A DNA stretch of 19,515 bases from positions 1-19,515 of the forward strand of contig DASRBO010000133.1 of the NCBI GenBank assembly GCA_035653595.1, given 5' to 3'. This DNA comes from DASRBO01 sp035653595 (GTDB taxonomy: Bacteria > Actinomycetota > Acidimicrobiia > Acidimicrobiales > JAJPHE01). The notes below the pieces were generated by a model that did not search any database, had not been told where the DNA came from, and saw only the letters and a program-made list of their open reading frames with translations. The position numbers and the translations under genes were made by a program. Shown piece by piece: positions 1 to 8,054 of this stretch (positions are counted from its first letter, which is position 1; every line of letters begins with the position of its first letter).

Positions 1-289
1 GAGCCAGCGCCCGCCCCGCCACCGTCTAGTTGCATCTCGCCTAGGACGTCTCCCCACTGCTCCGGGAGGCGGCGAACTCGTCCCCCACCACCCTGACATG
101 GTTATATCGTTGATCGGGGCCGTCTTCTTGCATCCCTGCCGGCAGCTCCGGGCGGAGCGAGGCTCATCCCGGGCGTCACGCCTTTGGCCGAACCCGAGCG
201 GCCTGACGGGGAAAGCGCCGAGCGACGGGCGCAGCGCCAGACGGGTATGGCGGGCTCGGGCTGGGCGCCGAGGTGGCACAATCGCCGCC
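1..289. other. Gene-poor left edge, no confident gene
   Basis: I see no convincing coding sequence here. One plus-strand frame ends at a TAG at 27-29 after an Ala/Pro-rich stretch, which could be the last residues of a gene lying mostly outside the window, but eight codons are too few to judge. Another frame stays open from position 2 into the 58-aa ORF at 290, but its translation is Arg/Pro/Ser-rich and looks like non-coding GC-rich sequence. A short AT-rich patch lies near 103-112. Confidence 0.4.
277..282 (+). promoter_or_regulatory. Putative -10 element of a leaderless promoter
   Basis: CACAAT lies exactly 7 nt before the ATG at 290. The same hexamer at the same distance precedes the genes at 5773 and (6 nt) 10256, which suggests transcription starting at or next to the start codon. 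No clear -35 is visible. Confidence 0.45.
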
Positions 290-466
290 ATGGGGGAACC
301 TGGGCCACGTCTGGTCGAGCTGCTTTTCGAGACCCACGCCCGGCTTCGAGCCGTCGCAAGGGAGCACGGGGTCCGTAGCGACGAGTACCAGGCCGCCCTG
401 GACGAGCTGCACCAGCTGCGCGAGGCCCGCCACGAGGAGCGGATCATTAAGGCACCTCTGTCCTGA
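290..466 (+). CDS. Small helical protein of unknown function (58 aa)
   Basis: I do not recognise a family. The product is 58 aa, charged, and probably two amphipathic helices (about residues 6-24 and 31-51) with a Glu/Arg/His-rich second helix, so a small cytoplasmic, possibly oligomeric, protein is likely. The ATG at 290 is preferred over an upstream ATG at 98 in the same frame because the intervening translation is low-complexity Arg/Ser/Pro. The -10-like CACAAT also sits 7 nt before 290. The gene converges on the SDR gene, with 24 nt between the stop codons. It could be spurious, but the helical pattern and the start signal favour a real small gene. Confidence 0.5.
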   Translation: MGEPGPRLVELLFETHARLRAVAREHGVRSDEYQAALDELHQLREARHEERIIKAPLS

Positions 467-490
467 GCTGGTGGCTCGGGGCCGTTCTCG

Positions 491-1417
491 TCAACGTCGG
501 ACCGGTTCCGTCTGGCTGCCTGGGTTCGCAGCCAGTCCCGGTCCATCGAGGGTTGCCTCGCTGAGGCGGGAGGGGCCGCCAGGCCCGTCCGCATCGCCGG
601 AGTGTTCGGCGCCCCGCTCACGACCGGCCAGCCGTACCCGGACCGTGGCGAGGCTCACCAGGTCGACCGTCCAACCGGTGATGGGCGCTCCGCCCAGCCG
701 GCTGAGGCCCATGAGGCGAGGCACGGCGATGACCTGGTAGCCAGGCAGGGCGCCGAGCCGGACGGCCCTGACCACGGCCCGGGCCACCCACGACGTCGGA
801 ACCCCGGGCATCCTCGTCCCGGTCAGGGTGTCGCTGGGTCGGTTGTCGCTGCGGGCCGACTCACCGAAGGAGGTCCGCACCGGACCGGGGTTGATGGTGG
901 CCACGGCCACACCGCGGCCGTTGAGCTCCCGCTTGAGACCCTCGCTGAAGCCCTGTAGCGCCCATTTGGTGGACCCGTACACACCCAGTGGGGGCAGGGA
1001 GACCCATGCCGCCGCCGAAGTCACGTTGACGATCCGGCCCCTCCTCCGCTCGAGCATCCCCGGCAGTACGGCCTTGGTCAGCTCGATGGGGGCGAGCACG
1101 TTGACCTCGAAAAGGCGCTCGACGGCCTCCTGGGGCATGTCCTCGATCAGGCCGGTCCAGCCGATGCCGGCGTTGTTGACCAGAACATCGACGCCGTCGA
1201 GGCGGTCGGCGAAGCGGCGGCGGGCGGACCGGTCCGACAGGTCCAGCACCTCGGGCCGGATGACCGGGTGCTCGGTGGCCAGGGCATCGAGGGCCTTCCC
1301 GCTGCGAGCGACGGCCCAGACCTCGGCCGCGCCCCTCCGAGCGAGGGCCAGGGCGCTCAGCCGACCGATTCCCGACGAGGCCCCGGTCACCACTATCCGG
1401 CTGCCCTTGATCCTCAT
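491..1417 (-). CDS. Short-chain dehydrogenase/reductase (SDR family)
   Basis: This is a predicted NAD(P)-dependent oxidoreductase of the classical SDR type; its substrate cannot be read from sequence. The 308-aa product has the Rossmann motif TGASSGIG at residues 11-18, NNAG at 81-84, the structural Asn in VNVLAP near 106, catalytic Ser134, the YGSTK motif giving Tyr147 and Lys151, and NPGPVRT at 176-182. All catalytic residues are present. An Arg (38) after the second beta strand hints at NADP preference. Residues beyond about 258 form a Gly/Pro/Arg-rich tail longer than a core SDR and are probably disordered. The ATG at 1417 is the natural start because the Rossmann fold begins within ten residues. 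Only weak Shine-Dalgarno-like G-richness precedes it. It is divergent from the ABC exporter operon. Confidence 0.93.
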   Translation of the reverse strand: MRIKGSRIVVTGASSGIGRLSALALARRGAAEVWAVARSGKALDALATEHPVIRPEVLDLSDRSARRRFADRLDGVDVLVNNAGIGWTGLIEDMPQEAVERLFEVNVLAPIELTKAVLPGMLERRRGRIVNVTSAAAWVSLPPLGVYGSTKWALQGFSEGLKRELNGRGVAVATINPGPVRTSFGESARSDNRPSDTLTGTRMPGVPTSWVARAVVRAVRLGALPGYQVIAVPRLMGLSRLGGAPITGWTVDLVSLATVRVRLAGRERGAEHSGDADGPGGPSRLSEATLDGPGLAANPGSQTEPVRR

Positions 1418-1598
1418 CTACCGGCCCCCACGACTCTGCCGACGATCGGCACCGGCGGAGTATCCCATCCTGAGCGCAGGTGCCATATACGCCGCCGGCC
1501 GGTGAGCCGGCCCGGTGGGCACGCGGTCCTGCAACTCGTGGTCGTCGGGCATCGGCAATTGGGCGGAAGGCCGCCGGCGACAGGTGCCATCCTTCACT

Positions 1599-3482
1599 GT
1601 GGCGGAACAGCGAGCTCGGTGGGCGCCGGGTGGCGCCCTCCGGGGACCGAGAAGGCTGGTCTCCGCCTTCGCCGCCGCCAGTCCTCGCCTTACTGCCTCT
1701 GCTCTGGCCCTCGGGGTGCTGTCCGGGGCCCTGCTGCCGGTGTTCATGTTGGCCAGCGGAGCCCTGGTGGGGGCAGTGGGGGGTCGGCGATCGGCGGTCG
1801 TGCCAGCGGCCCTGGTGGTGGCGGTGTTCATGGCCGAGCGGGTCATGGACCCGATGCGGGCAGAGGTCGGCCGGGCTCTCTGGCGCCAGGTGGACCAGCA
1901 CCTGACCCAGCAGCTCATGCGGGCCATGTCCGAGCCGGCCGGCCTGGCCCATGTCGAGGACCCGGTGATCCGCGACAAGGTGATCCAGGCCCAGGGTGGC
2001 CTGACCGACATGACCCCCGGACAGGCGGCCTACTACCTGCCGCAGGTGGTCTACACCTGGGTTCAGGGACTGGGATCGCTGGTCATCGTGGCCGCCTTCC
2101 GGTGGTGGCTGCCCGCCCTGCTGGCAGCGGGTTACCTACTTACCTTCCGCATCTCGGAGCGGCACTGGCACCAGGTGACGGTGGTCCTCTACGGCCGGAC
2201 CGAGGCCCTGCGGCGCTCGTACTACCTGCGCACGGTCGCCCTCGGACCGGCCCCGGCCAAGGAGGTGCGCATATTCGGCCTCGCCGACTGGCTGGTGCAG
2301 CGCTACCGGCAGGGCTGGCTGGCGGTCATGCACGACATCTGGCGCACGCGGCGTGAGGGATGGGGCCGGGCGGCCTGGGCGACGGTCGCCCTGGGCTCCG
2401 CCGAGCTGCTGGCCGTATGGACCGTGGTGCATGCCGGGGTCGTCGGTCACCTCTCCCTGGCCCGGGCGGTCGCCACCGTCCAGGCGGTGCTGGCGGCAGC
2501 GGTGCTCAGCCAGTACCAGGACCCCCACTGGCTGCTGTCGGAGTGCGGACGCGCCCTCGACCGCCTCGACGAGGTGGAGGAGGCCACCGCCGACCACCGC
2601 CCTGACGAGACAGCCTCCGCCGACCCGCGCCCGGGTCAGGCGGTCGGTTGGCGACCCGTCGTCGGCGGCCGGGCCCCGGCGTCCGGCCTGCCCGCCCGGG
2701 CGATCCGCTTCGAGCAGGTGGGCTTCGTGTACCCGGGCCGGACCGAGCGGGTATTCGACCACCTCGACCTTGAGGTCCCCGCCGGCCGTTCCCTTGCCAT
2801 CGTGGGCGAGAACGGCGCAGGCAAGACGACCCTGGTCAAGCTGCTGTGCCGGCTCTACGACCCCGACGAGGGCCGCATCACCGTCGACGGCGTCGACCTG
2901 CGGGACCTGCGCCCCGACGGGCCGGATGGCTGGCACCGGCGGGTGGCGGCCATCTTCCAGGACTTCGTGCAGTACGAGGTGTCCGCCTACGACAACGTGG
3001 CCTTCGGAGCTCTGCATGCCGCCAATGACGCCGCCGCCGTGGCTGATGCGATCAGCCTGGCCGGCGCCGACCAGATCGTGTCGCGCCTGGGGGCCGGATG
3101 GGACACCCCGCTGTCGCGCCAGTTCAGCTCAGGCACCCAGCTGTCAGGTGGGGAGTGGCAGCGCCTGGCCCTGGCCCGGGCTCTGTTCGCCGTGCGGGCC
3201 GGCGGAGCGGGGGTGCTGATCCTCGACGAGCCGACGGCAGCCCTCGACGTCCGGGGCGAGGCGGAGGTCTACGAGCGCTTCCTCGAGTTGACCCAGGGGG
3301 CGACCACCATCGTGATCTCCCACCGCTTCTCGACCGTTCGGCGGGCCCAGCACATAGTCGTGCTCGACGGTGGGCGGGTGGTGGAGGCCGGCAGCCACGA
3401 CCAGCTGCTCGCAGCGGGCGGGCGCTACGCGGTCATGTACCGGCTCCAGGCCGAGCGCTTCGGTGTTGGCGGTCATGCCTGA
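1599..3482 (+). CDS. ABC exporter half-transporter, permease-ATPase fusion (subunit 1)
   Basis: This is a half-size ABC exporter with an N-terminal membrane domain and a C-terminal ATPase. From GTG 1599 it is 627 aa. Hydrophobic segments occupy about residues 20-330, including the coupling-region motif KEVRIFGL that its partner also carries. The ATPase has Walker A GENGAGKTT at 403-411, a Q-loop in FQDF, signature LSGGEWQ at 515-521, Walker B with DE at 543-544, and a switch His at 575, so it looks fully competent. An upstream in-frame GTG at 1515 would add 28 Arg/Ser/Trp-rich residues and I consider it unlikely. Its stop overlaps the start of the next transporter gene by 8 bp, so the two products probably form a heterodimeric exporter. 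The substrate is unknown. Confidence 0.9.
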   Translation: MAEQRARWAPGGALRGPRRLVSAFAAASPRLTASALALGVLSGALLPVFMLASGALVGAVGGRRSAVVPAALVVAVFMAERVMDPMRAEVGRALWRQVDQHLTQQLMRAMSEPAGLAHVEDPVIRDKVIQAQGGLTDMTPGQAAYYLPQVVYTWVQGLGSLVIVAAFRWWLPALLAAGYLLTFRISERHWHQVTVVLYGRTEALRRSYYLRTVALGPAPAKEVRIFGLADWLVQRYRQGWLAVMHDIWRTRREGWGRAAWATVALGSAELLAVWTVVHAGVVGHLSLARAVATVQAVLAAAVLSQYQDPHWLLSECGRALDRLDEVEEATADHRPDETASADPRPGQAVGWRPVVGGRAPASGLPARAIRFEQVGFVYPGRTERVFDHLDLEVPAGRSLAIVGENGAGKTTLVKLLCRLYDPDEGRITVDGVDLRDLRPDGPDGWHRRVAAIFQDFVQYEVSAYDNVAFGALHAANDAAAVADAISLAGADQIVSRLGAGWDTPLSRQFSSGTQLSGGEWQRLALARALFAVRAGGAGVLILDEPTAALDVRGEAEVYERFLELTQGATTIVISHRFSTVRRAQHIVVLDGGRVVEAGSHDQLLAAGGRYAVMYRLQAERFGVGGHA

Positions 3483-5265
3483 GGCGTTGCGGCGGTTCCG
3501 GATGATGCTCGCCATCTCCGTGCGGGCCGATCCGGTGCGCTCAGTGGCCGCCGTGCTCACCGCCACCGGTCAGCACGCCACCCTGCCGGTGCGGGCCTAC
3601 GGGCTCAAGCTGGTGGCCGACGGCATCCTGCGCCACCAGTCCCACCGGGCGGTGACCGGGGTCGTTCTCATGGTCTTGCTCACCGCAGGGAACCGTTTGA
3701 TGGCGTGGTGGTCGCTCAATGTGCGCATCCGGCTGCGGGAGAACACCCAGCTGTACCTGGACAGCTACCTGATGGGGCTGGTGGCCGGGGTGCCCGGGGT
3801 GGCCCACCACGAGCTGCCCGAATACCTCGACCGCATGGAGCTGATCCGGGCCGAGCGCGGCTACCTGGCCAACCCTTTCAACCCGATCTCGTGGACCATC
3901 GCCTCGGTGATCGCGACCATCAGCGTCATCTGGCTCTTGGGCTCGGTGCGTCCGGTGCTGGCCCTCCTCCCCCTCGTCGGGGTGCCGGCGGCGGTCGAAA
4001 GCGGGAGGGCGGACGAGAAGCTGGAGCGGCTCATCGACGCCCAGGCCGAGGACAACCGGGTGCTCAGGCACCTGATGGAGCTGGCCGTCGAGGCGCCGGC
4101 GGCCAAGGAGATCCGGATCTTCGGGCTCGGTCCCGAGGTCCTCGGTAGGCACCGGAGCCTCTTCGGGCGTCTCGAGGCGGCCCGGATCCGCCTGGCCGTG
4201 CGAGCCTCGGTCGGCGTCGTCGCCGCCTGGGCCATCTTCGGGGCGGCCTACGCCGCCTCGCTGGTGTGGGTGGTCCACCTGGCCGCCATCGGCGCGACCA
4301 CCCCCGGCTCGGTGGCCCTCGTCCTCAGCCTGGGGGGGCAGCTCAACACCCAGCTGGCCGAGACGGGCTGGAACGTCGCCTGGCTGATACGCACCTACCG
4401 AGCCGTCGGCCGGCTGGTGTGGCTGGCCGACTACGGCGACCGCTCCCGGCTGGCGCTCCGCCCGGAGCGCCCTTCGCCGGTACCGGAGCGCATAGAGGAC
4501 GGCATTGCCTTCGAGGGAGTGGCCTTCGCCTACCCAGGCACCGATCGCGCCGTGCTGGCAGACATCAACCTGGTGCTGCCGGCGGGCTCGACCGTGGCCA
4601 TCGTGGGAGAGAACGGGGCGGGCAAGACCACCCTGGTCAAGCTGCTGTCCCGCCTGTACGAGCCCAGCGTCGGCACCATCAAGATCGACGGTGTGCCGCT
4701 CGGGTGCTTCGAGGTGGACGAATGGCGCGCGGCCATGTCCGCCGGCTTCCAGGACTTCGCCCGCTTCGAGCTGATCGCCCGCCAGTCCGTCGGCGTGGGG
4801 CTGACCACGCTGATGGACTCAGCCCCCGCGGTCACCGAGGCGCTGCAGCGGGGCGCCGCCATCGAGGTCGTCCGGGCCCTGCCCGAGGGCCTCGAGACCC
4901 AACTGGGACGGGAGTTCGACGGGGTGGAGCTGTCGCTCGGGCAGTGGCAGAAGCTCGCCCTGGGCCGGGCCATGATGCGGCCGGCGCCGCTGGTGTTGGT
5001 TCTCGACGAGCCCACCGCCAGCCTCGACGCCCCTACTGAGCACGATCTCTTCGAGCGCTTCGCCGGCGCGGCCCGGTCAGTGGCCGGTTCGGTCGGCGGC
5101 ATCACCATCCTGGTCAGCCACCGTTTCTCCACCGTGCGCATGGCCGACCTCATCGTGGTGGTGAGTGGCGGGCGGGTAGCCGAGGTCGGAGGTCACGACC
5201 GCCTCATGGCCCTTGACGGGCTCTATGCCTCGCTCTACCGGACCCAGGCCCAGGGGTACCGCTGA
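3475..5265 (+). CDS. ABC exporter half-transporter, permease-ATPase fusion (subunit 2)
   Basis: This is the partner of the preceding exporter subunit, 596 aa from the ATG at 3475, which lies inside the last codons of the upstream gene (8-bp overlap, indicating translational coupling). The membrane domain spans about residues 15-320 and contains the coupling motif KEIRIFGL. The ATPase has Walker A GENGAGKTT at 378-386, a Q-loop FQDF, Walker B with DE at 511-512 and switch His549. The signature motif reads LSLGQ (486-490), with Leu in place of the first Gly of LSGGQ. Heterodimeric exporters often have one degenerate ATP site, so the pair may be functionally asymmetric, although catalytic Glu and His are kept here. 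An earlier in-frame start would overlap the first gene by more than 100 bp and is unlikely. Confidence 0.92.
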   Translation: MPEALRRFRMMLAISVRADPVRSVAAVLTATGQHATLPVRAYGLKLVADGILRHQSHRAVTGVVLMVLLTAGNRLMAWWSLNVRIRLRENTQLYLDSYLMGLVAGVPGVAHHELPEYLDRMELIRAERGYLANPFNPISWTIASVIATISVIWLLGSVRPVLALLPLVGVPAAVESGRADEKLERLIDAQAEDNRVLRHLMELAVEAPAAKEIRIFGLGPEVLGRHRSLFGRLEAARIRLAVRASVGVVAAWAIFGAAYAASLVWVVHLAAIGATTPGSVALVLSLGGQLNTQLAETGWNVAWLIRTYRAVGRLVWLADYGDRSRLALRPERPSPVPERIEDGIAFEGVAFAYPGTDRAVLADINLVLPAGSTVAIVGENGAGKTTLVKLLSRLYEPSVGTIKIDGVPLGCFEVDEWRAAMSAGFQDFARFELIARQSVGVGLTTLMDSAPAVTEALQRGAAIEVVRALPEGLETQLGREFDGVELSLGQWQKLALGRAMMRPAPLVLVLDEPTASLDAPTEHDLFERFAGAARSVAGSVGGITILVSHRFSTVRMADLIVVVSGGRVAEVGGHDRLMALDGLYASLYRTQAQGYR

Positions 5266-5285
5266 CCGCCTCTCGCCATTGGGGC

Positions 5286-5321
5286 TTGACTCGAACACAT
5301 GTTCGGTCCCACACTGGGGCC
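5286..5321 (+). promoter_or_regulatory. SOS-type promoter with LexA box
   Basis: A -35 element TTGACT (5286-5291) and a -10-like CACACT (5310-5315) are separated by 18 nt, with the ATG 6 nt after the -10. Between them lies TCGAACACATGTTCGG (5291-5306), which matches the Gram-positive/mycobacterial LexA consensus TCGAAC-N4-GTTCGA except for the last base. The box fills the promoter spacer, the position expected for LexA repression. The assignment rests on the motif and its placement; the window contains no lexA gene. Confidence 0.8.
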
Positions 5322-5474
5322 ATGACCCGACTGACACTCATCCGAGGGGGCAAGCACCCGCAGGGGCCGTCCCCGGTCGTGCCGCTCGAAGCCCTGCGCC
5401 ATCCCTGCGCCGGCACCCGCTCCGAGCTGCCCCGCCTCCGCCATCCGGAGCCCGAAGAGGAGAAGCGGGCCTGA
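5322..5474 (+). CDS. Small basic protein behind a LexA box (50 aa)
   Basis: I do not recognise a family. The ORF is 50 aa with a basic N-terminus (MTRLTLIRGGK), a Pro-rich middle containing one Cys, and an acidic-basic tail ending EEEKRA. There is no signal peptide or membrane segment. The start is chosen because the ATG follows the LexA-overlapped promoter with a 6-nt gap, as in other apparently leaderless genes of this window. The stop lies one base before the GTG of the next small ORF, so the two probably form one DNA-damage-inducible transcript. The ORF is short enough to be a leader or uORF rather than a functional protein. Confidence 0.55.
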   Translation: MTRLTLIRGGKHPQGPSPVVPLEALRHPCAGTRSELPRLRHPEPEEEKRA

Positions 5475-5475
5475 G

Positions 5476-5694
5476 GTGGCCGACGACGAGATCGAGTACC
5501 TGATCTCCAGCTACACCGAGCGTGTCAAAGCCGAAAGCTGCCTCGGCAAGACCTACATCGTGGGAGGTGTCCCCCACTTGGCCACCAGGGTGGCCGAGGA
5601 GACCGGCAAGGTGTTCCGGGTGCTCGGGACGAGACAGGATCCCCACCCGGGCGCCACCGAGCGGGCCGGCCCGGCGGGCCGCACCGGCTCCTGA
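5476..5694 (+). CDS. Small unknown protein, second ORF of the SOS-type unit (72 aa)
   Basis: I do not recognise the family. The first 52 residues look like a compact domain: an acidic helical start (ADDEIEYLISSYTERVKAES), one Cys at residue 22, a possible strand TYIVGGV, a helix around ATRVAEETG and a strand KVFRVLG. The last 20 residues are Gly/Pro/Ala/Arg-rich. The GTG start at 5476 is one nt after the upstream stop, and a GAGGAG about 13 nt upstream lies inside the preceding ORF, so translation is probably coupled. Under the LexA-box promoter it would be damage-inducible. The nearest plus-strand gene downstream (DinB family, 5773) appears to have its own promoter. Confidence 0.6.
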   Translation: MADDEIEYLISSYTERVKAESCLGKTYIVGGVPHLATRVAEETGKVFRVLGTRQDPHPGATERAGPAGRTGS

Positions 5695-5759
5695 GCGAGG
5701 AGCCGCGGCAACGTTTCTCCCTTGGGAAAACTGGCCACAGGTTGACCGCTTATGAGCGG

Positions 5760-5765
5760 CACAAT
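5760..5765 (+). promoter_or_regulatory. Putative -10 element of a leaderless promoter
   Basis: CACAAT sits 7 nt before the ATG at 5773, the same arrangement as at 277 and 10244. A TTGACC at 5742-5747 is only 12 nt away and too close to serve as its -35. Confidence 0.5.
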
Positions 5766-5772
5766 TCCTGCC

Positions 5773-6282
5773 ATGACCACACGAGAAAACGAGCGGGACG
5801 AGCTCCTGAGCACCCTCGACAAGCACCGGGGGTTCCTCCGCTACACCGTCAAGGACCTGACCGACGAGCAGGCCGCACAGCGCACGACGGTCAGCCAGCT
5901 GTGCCTGGGCGGCCTGATCAAGCACGTGACCGACGTCGAGCAGCGCTGGGTCGACTTCATCGAGCGGGGGCCCGAAGCCATGGGCGGGTTCGATGCCGGC
6001 GCGGCGGAGCGCCACGCCAACAGCTTCCGGATGTCCGCGGGCGAGACGTTGTCGAACCTGCTGGCCGACTACGAGAGCACGGCCGCCCGGACCGCCGATG
6101 TGGTCGCCGGCCTGCCTTCCCTTGACCTGTCCCACCCCCTGCCCGAGGCACCCTGGTTCGAACCGGGGGCCCGCTGGTCGGCCCGCAGGGTCCTGCTTCA
6201 CGTGCTGGCCGAAACGGCCCAGCACGCCGGCCATGCCGACATCATCCGCGAGGCCTTGGACGGATCCAAGACGATGGGCTGA
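5773..6282 (+). CDS. DinB superfamily protein (DUF664/DinB_2 type)
   Basis: This is a four-helix-bundle DinB-superfamily protein of 169 aa. Members bind a divalent metal through three histidines, and several actinobacterial relatives are thiol-dependent enzymes, but the reaction of this one cannot be assigned. Helix 2 carries GLIKHVTDVEQRW (His51), and the C-terminal helix carries AETAQHAGHADIIRE (His151 and His154), typical of the DUF664 group. Length is normal for the family. I chose ATG 5773 over ATG 5752 because a -10-like CACAAT precedes it by 7 nt, whereas from 5752 the hexamer would lie inside the coding region. It is one of three DinB-like genes in the window and lies just downstream of the LexA-box unit. 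Confidence 0.9.
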   Translation: MTTRENERDELLSTLDKHRGFLRYTVKDLTDEQAAQRTTVSQLCLGGLIKHVTDVEQRWVDFIERGPEAMGGFDAGAAERHANSFRMSAGETLSNLLADYESTAARTADVVAGLPSLDLSHPLPEAPWFEPGARWSARRVLLHVLAETAQHAGHADIIREALDGSKTMG

Positions 6283-6295
6283 GGGCGGTCCGCCC
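6283..6295 (+). terminator. Short GC-rich palindrome after the DinB-like stop
   Basis: GGGCGGTCCGCCC begins immediately after the stop codon of the gene ending at 6282 and lies between two convergent genes. The arms are only 5-6 bp and there is no T-run, so a terminator role is only possible. Confidence 0.25.
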
Positions 6296-6379
6296 GACGA
6301 AGCTGAGCGCTGGGCGAGGATCGGGAGCAGCACTCCCCCTCCAAGGGGTCAGCGGCGTTGACGAGGCTGCCTCTCGCTG

Positions 6380-7528
6380 CTACTCGACGGCGGCGACCAT
6401 GGCGTTCACGAACAGGTCGCTGTTGGAGAGGGGGTCGAAGGTCTCGCGGGAGAAGCGGCAGATGGACAGGTAGACCCCGACCATCTCGTTGGTCGGATCG
6501 ACCCACAACAGCATGCCGCCGCCGCCGCTGTGGCTGAACGTCCCCCGCGGGAAGACGGGCCACCTGGGCCACTTCTGGCTGCCGGCCACTCCCCAGCCGT
6601 AGCCCCAGGACGCCTCGGCGAAGCGGCGCTCGTAGGCGCCGATCGAGAAGTTGGCGCCGACGCCGGGGATCTGGTCCCTGGTCATGTCGGCGACCGTGGC
6701 CGGGTGCAGTACCCGCCTCCCGGCGTAGGTCCCGCCGTTCAGGAAGGCCTGGCCGAACGCGGCGATGTCCCAGGCGGTGGAGTGGACACCGACGTTGGGG
6801 GCCGGCTGGGCGCGGAACTCGGCGCTGGCGGTGTCCGCGAGTCCGGGCATGGCGTTCCACCCGATGGTCCGAGCGGTGTGCTCCGGCGGCAGGACGTAGG
6901 AGGAGTCGTTCATGCCGAGGGGCTCGAAGATCCGCTCCGCCGCCAGGTCGGCCACCAACCGCCCGGTGGCGCGCCGGACGATCTCGCCCAGTAGGACGTA
7001 GTTGGCCCCGGTGTAGCGCATCTCTGCTCCGGGTTCGTATCCGAGCCTGGCCCGGGCGATCCCGAGCACCCACTCGTCGGCCTCGGGGTCTTCGGACACC
7101 GGCGACTCAGCCTCGTCGTCGTCGGGTGCCCCGCCGCCGATCCCCGAGGTGTGGGTGAGAAGGTGGTGCACACACACCAGCGGCTTGGCCCCTCCCCTGA
7201 ACTCGGGGATGTACTCGTGCACCGGTCTGGTCAACCCGATGACACCCTGCTCTACCAGCTGCATCACCACCGTGGCCGTGACGGACTTGGAGATCGACAG
7301 CATGGGGAAGATCGAGTCCAGCCGCAGGGCGGGGCTGTCGCCCGGGCCCAGCCGGCCGTAGGCCTCGTGGAGACAGACCACGCCGCGTCGGGCGACGAGG
7401 ACGCAGAGGGCCTTGTGGACGTCCTGGTCCACCCACGACGAGCAGAGCCCGCTGGCGTGCTGGATGGCGTCGGGGGACATCCCAGCTTCCTCGGCGCTTC
7501 CGGGGCGCAGTTGCAAGCCGGCGAACAT
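6380..7528 (-). CDS. Serine hydrolase, beta-lactamase/class C-like fold
   Basis: This belongs to the serine beta-lactamase-like family that includes class C beta-lactamases, DD-peptidases and esterases such as EstB; substrate unknown. The 382-aa product has the nucleophile motif SISK (Ser78, Lys81), a second motif at YTGANY (Tyr172), where the usual Asn two residues on is Gly174, and the third motif HSG at 333-335. Between these are typical family segments such as LLTHTSGI near 123-130. No signal peptide is visible, so it is probably cytoplasmic and more likely an esterase/hydrolase than a resistance enzyme. ATG 7528 is supported by AAGGAGG about 10 nt upstream on the minus strand (7539-7545). 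The gene converges on the DinB-like gene and diverges from the small secreted protein. Confidence 0.9.
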   Translation of the reverse strand: MFAGLQLRPGSAEEAGMSPDAIQHASGLCSSWVDQDVHKALCVLVARRGVVCLHEAYGRLGPGDSPALRLDSIFPMLSISKSVTATVVMQLVEQGVIGLTRPVHEYIPEFRGGAKPLVCVHHLLTHTSGIGGGAPDDDEAESPVSEDPEADEWVLGIARARLGYEPGAEMRYTGANYVLLGEIVRRATGRLVADLAAERIFEPLGMNDSSYVLPPEHTARTIGWNAMPGLADTASAEFRAQPAPNVGVHSTAWDIAAFGQAFLNGGTYAGRRVLHPATVADMTRDQIPGVGANFSIGAYERRFAEASWGYGWGVAGSQKWPRWPVFPRGTFSHSGGGGMLLWVDPTNEMVGVYLSICRFSRETFDPLSNSDLFVNAMVAAVE

Positions 7529-7740
7529 ACCTGGATGGCCTCCTTGGAGGTGGCTCCCCCCGACCAGGCGTCAGCGAGCGTCTCCCTCCTCGAGGCTGGT
7601 CCCCGGGGCCGGCGCTCGCCAGCCAATTTCCCCAGCAGCCTCGAGGCAGCCCGTCGCCCGTCACCGGCGGGCGCCCCAATCCGTCCTCGGCGCCGCCCCG
7701 TAGGAATGAGGAGCAGCTTCGTGTCTCCAGGGGAGGGAAC

Positions 7741-8037
7741 GTGAAGAGATCTCTTATCGGGCTGGCCGTCCTGGCCGGCTCCATCGGCCTGTGGGTCGCC
7801 CCCGCCGCGGCGGCGTCGAACCCGAACACCACCGGCCAACCGACGCAGTCTTGCCAGGCCCAGCCGTCGAGCCCGGGGAGCTCCAGCTCCTCGCCCGGGG
7901 CCCCCTTCAACGAGCCGACCGCGACCAGCTCCGGCGGGACCGGAGGGGCCGCCTACAACGCCGGCAACGCGAACTCGCCCAACTCGAAGGCCGTCTCCCA
8001 GTACGACGTCGCCTGCTACCAGGTCTCGTCCCGGTAG
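7741..8037 (+). CDS. Small secreted actinobacterial protein (98 aa)
   Basis: The protein is a predicted Sec-exported extracellular product of unknown function. It has a basic start (MKRS), a hydrophobic core (LIGLAVLAGSIGLWVAP) and a likely signal-peptidase site after AAAA near residue 26, leaving about 72 mature residues rich in Ser, Gly, Pro, Asn and Thr. From memory, an N-terminal block like NPNTTGQPTQSC and a C-terminal block like VSQYDVACYQ recur in small secreted actinobacterial proteins; each block holds one of the only two cysteines of the mature chain, suggesting one disulfide. The GTG at 7741 is supported by GGGGAGGG (7730-7737) a few nt upstream. A hairpin at 8055-8084 follows the gene. 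Confidence 0.8.
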   Translation: MKRSLIGLAVLAGSIGLWVAPAAAASNPNTTGQPTQSCQAQPSSPGSSSSSPGAPFNEPTATSSGGTGGAAYNAGNANSPNSKAVSQYDVACYQVSSR

Positions 8038-8054
8038 CGGTCCCCGGCCCGACT

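Noticed and set aside
861..1952. Long minus-strand ORF overlapping the SDR and ABC genes
   Set aside because: Its translation is Arg/Gly/Pro-rich without any domain and is the shifted-frame shadow of the SDR gene, whose catalytic motifs are complete.
5742..5747. TTGACC as the -35 for the DinB-like gene at 5773
   Set aside because: It is only 12 nt from the -10-like CACAAT, too short for sigma-70-type spacing.
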